Assembly: GCA_003445895.1 (NCBI GenBank)
Contig: DMCD01000199.1
Location: 1-5,625, forward strand
DNA from: Lachnoclostridium sp.
Lineage (GTDB): Bacteria > Bacillota > Clostridia > Lachnospirales > Lachnospiraceae
Direction of reading: 5' to 3'
Length of the DNA: 5,625 nucleotides
Below, piece by piece: positions 4,293 to 5,625 of the stretch (its first letter is position 1; each line of letters opens with the position of its first letter). The notes beneath the pieces were generated by a model. The model saw only the letters and a list, made by a program, of their open reading frames with translations. It ran no database searches and was not told the DNA's origin. The translations under genes were made by a program, and so were the position numbers.

Positions 4293-5625
4293 ATGGAGAA
4301 ATACAGCCGCCTTAATCCGATGCAGCAGGAAGCGGTATTTTATACGGAAGGACCGCTGCTGGTTCTGGCCGGCGCCGGTTCCGGAAAAACCCGGGTGCTG
4401 ACCCACCGCATCGCCTATCTTATCGAGGAAAAAAAGGTCAATCCCTGGAATATCCTGGCGATCACATTTACCAACAAGGCGGCCGGGGAGATGCGGGAGA
4501 GAGTGGACAGCATTGTGGGCTTCGGCGCCGAGGCGGTGTGGGTCTCCACCTTCCACTCCATGTGCGTGCGGATTCTCAGGCGCTTTATCGACCTACTGGG
4601 TTATAAGAACAGTTTTACCATCTATGATACGGATGACCAGAAGGCCCTGATGAAGCAGGTATTTAAGACCCTGAACCTGGATCCGAAGCAGTTTAAGGAG
4701 CGGGCTGTGATGGCGCAGATTTCCGCGGCAAAGAATGCCATGATCGATGCGGAGACCTACGCGGCGGATAATTCGGACCGCTTCCCGGAAAAAATCACGG
4801 CACAGTGCTATCTGGCCTACCAGGAGGCGCTGCAGAAGAACAACGCCCTGGATTTCGACGATCTGCTGCTTCTCACCGTGCAGCTTTTTAAGGAGAACCC
4901 CCAGGTGCTGGAGATGTATCAGGAGCGGTTCCGCTATATTATGGTGGATGAGTACCAGGATACCAATACGGTCCAGTTCCGGCTGGTGAAGCAGCTGGCG
5001 GGAAAGTATCACAATCTCTGCGTGGTGGGTGACGACGACCAGTCCATCTACCGGTTCCGGGGCGCGGATATCCGCAATATCCTGAGCTTTGAGAAGGCAT
5101 TTCCCGGGGCGAAGGTCATCAAGCTGGAGCAGAATTACCGCTCCACCGGCAATATTCTGGCGGCGGCCAATGAGGTGATCCGCAACAACCGGGGAAGAAA
5201 GGACAAGACCCTCTGGACAGCCAACGGCGAGGGGGAAAAGGCCGTTTTTAGGATGTTCGACACCGGGTACGACGAGGCAGACTTCATCGCCGGCGACATC
5301 ATGAAGCGGCGGCAGAAGCTTTCAGCGGAGTACTCCGACTTTGCGGTGCTCTACCGGACGAATGCCCAGTCCCGCCTTCTGGAGGAGAAGCTCATCGGCT
5401 ATAACATTCCCTACCGGCTGGTGGGCGGCGTAAACTTCTATCAGCGCCGGGAGATCAAGGATATCCTGAGCTATCTGCGGGTTATCGCCAACGGCACTGA
5501 TGACCTGGCGGTACAGCGGGTGCTGAATGTGCCGAAGCGGGGCATTGGACAGACCACCGTGGGAAAGGTTGCGGTATTCGCCCAGGCCAATGACCTGAGC
5601 TTCTATGAGGCCCTGCTCCATGCGG
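4293..5625 (+). CDS. pcrA: ATP-dependent DNA helicase PcrA/UvrD (3' end outside window)
   Basis: The first 444 residues of a superfamily 1A 3'-5' helicase, out of roughly 700-750 usual for PcrA. Motifs appear in order and intact: Q-motif LNPMQQEAV (7-15), Walker A AGAGSGKT (26-33), Ia TFTNKAA (58-64), Ib TFHS (86-89), the LDFDDLL region (186-192), Walker B VDEYQDTN (218-225), III GDDDQSIYRFRGAD (246-259), IV LEQNYRST (278-285) and VPKRGIG (413-419). PcrA unwinds DNA in nucleotide excision repair, removes RecA and RNA polymerase from DNA, and supports plasmid rolling-circle replication in Firmicutes. ATG 4293 is preferred because GAGGG (4284-4288) lies just upstream and the family normally begins a few residues before the Q-motif. 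In-frame ATGs at 4269 and 4272 would add seven or eight residues but have only a weak ribosome site. Motif III has Phe (F255) where many relatives have Trp, a common variation. Motifs V and VI and the C-terminal tail are not visible. Confidence 0.97.
   Translation, partial: MEKYSRLNPMQQEAVFYTEGPLLVLAGAGSGKTRVLTHRIAYLIEEKKVNPWNILAITFTNKAAGEMRERVDSIVGFGAEAVWVSTFHSMCVRILRRFIDLLGYKNSFTIYDTDDQKALMKQVFKTLNLDPKQFKERAVMAQISAAKNAMIDAETYAADNSDRFPEKITAQCYLAYQEALQKNNALDFDDLLLLTVQLFKENPQVLEMYQERFRYIMVDEYQDTNTVQFRLVKQLAGKYHNLCVVGDDDQSIYRFRGADIRNILSFEKAFPGAKVIKLEQNYRSTGNILAAANEVIRNNRGRKDKTLWTANGEGEKAVFRMFDTGYDEADFIAGDIMKRRQKLSAEYSDFAVLYRTNAQSRLLEEKLIGYNIPYRLVGGVNFYQRREIKDILSYLRVIANGTDDLAVQRVLNVPKRGIGQTTVGKVAVFAQANDLSFYEALLHA

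Noticed and set aside
4593..5012. Minus-strand frame of 139 codons inside pcrA
   Set aside because: It is antisense to the conserved helicase motif region and is plainly a shadow.

Overview
The window is a compact, moderately GC-rich stretch of bacterial chromosome. Its protein families (TrpR-like YerC, a DUF1836 protein, PcrA, and CobW-type proteins including one joined to a YcgQ-like domain), its purine-rich Shine-Dalgarno sites and its sigma-A-type promoters point to a Firmicute of the class Clostridia. Lachnospiraceae is my best guess, by inference only. No RNA genes, insertion sequences or CRISPR arrays are visible.

Layout. (1) Positions 1-1428, plus strand, are the end of a metal-handling operon: the C-terminal part of a CobW/COG0523 G3E GTPase with an extreme histidine-rich linker, then a second, divergent G3E-like protein fused to a YcgQ/TIGR03943-like C-terminal domain. 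(2) A strong hairpin at 1464-1504 separates this from yerC, on the minus strand (1523-1834). (3) An intergenic region of about 190 bases (1835-2021) carries back-to-back promoters for yerC and for a membrane-anchored, divergent polysaccharide deacetylase on the plus strand (2022-3518). The two divergent genes have identical 9-nt ribosome-binding motifs, which form an inverted repeat around the promoter region. (4) A GC-rich hairpin with a GCAA loop (3523-3555) sits between the convergent deacetylase and DUF1836 genes. (5) The DUF1836 gene (minus, 3559-4173) probably starts at TTG and has a near-consensus promoter. (6) Across a 119-base divergent gap, pcrA (plus, from 4293) runs off the right edge after 444 codons.

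Functionally the window is a set of adjacent units rather than one pathway: zinc/metal homeostasis on the left, a small regulator and a cell-surface carbohydrate enzyme in the middle, a second putative DNA-binding regulator, then housekeeping DNA repair. yerC and pcrA also lie near each other in Bacillus subtilis, so part of this neighbourhood may be an old arrangement. I see no clear new defence or mobile system. The most unusual items are the G3E/YcgQ-like fusion, the degenerate deacetylase and the symmetric yerC/deacetylase intergenic region.
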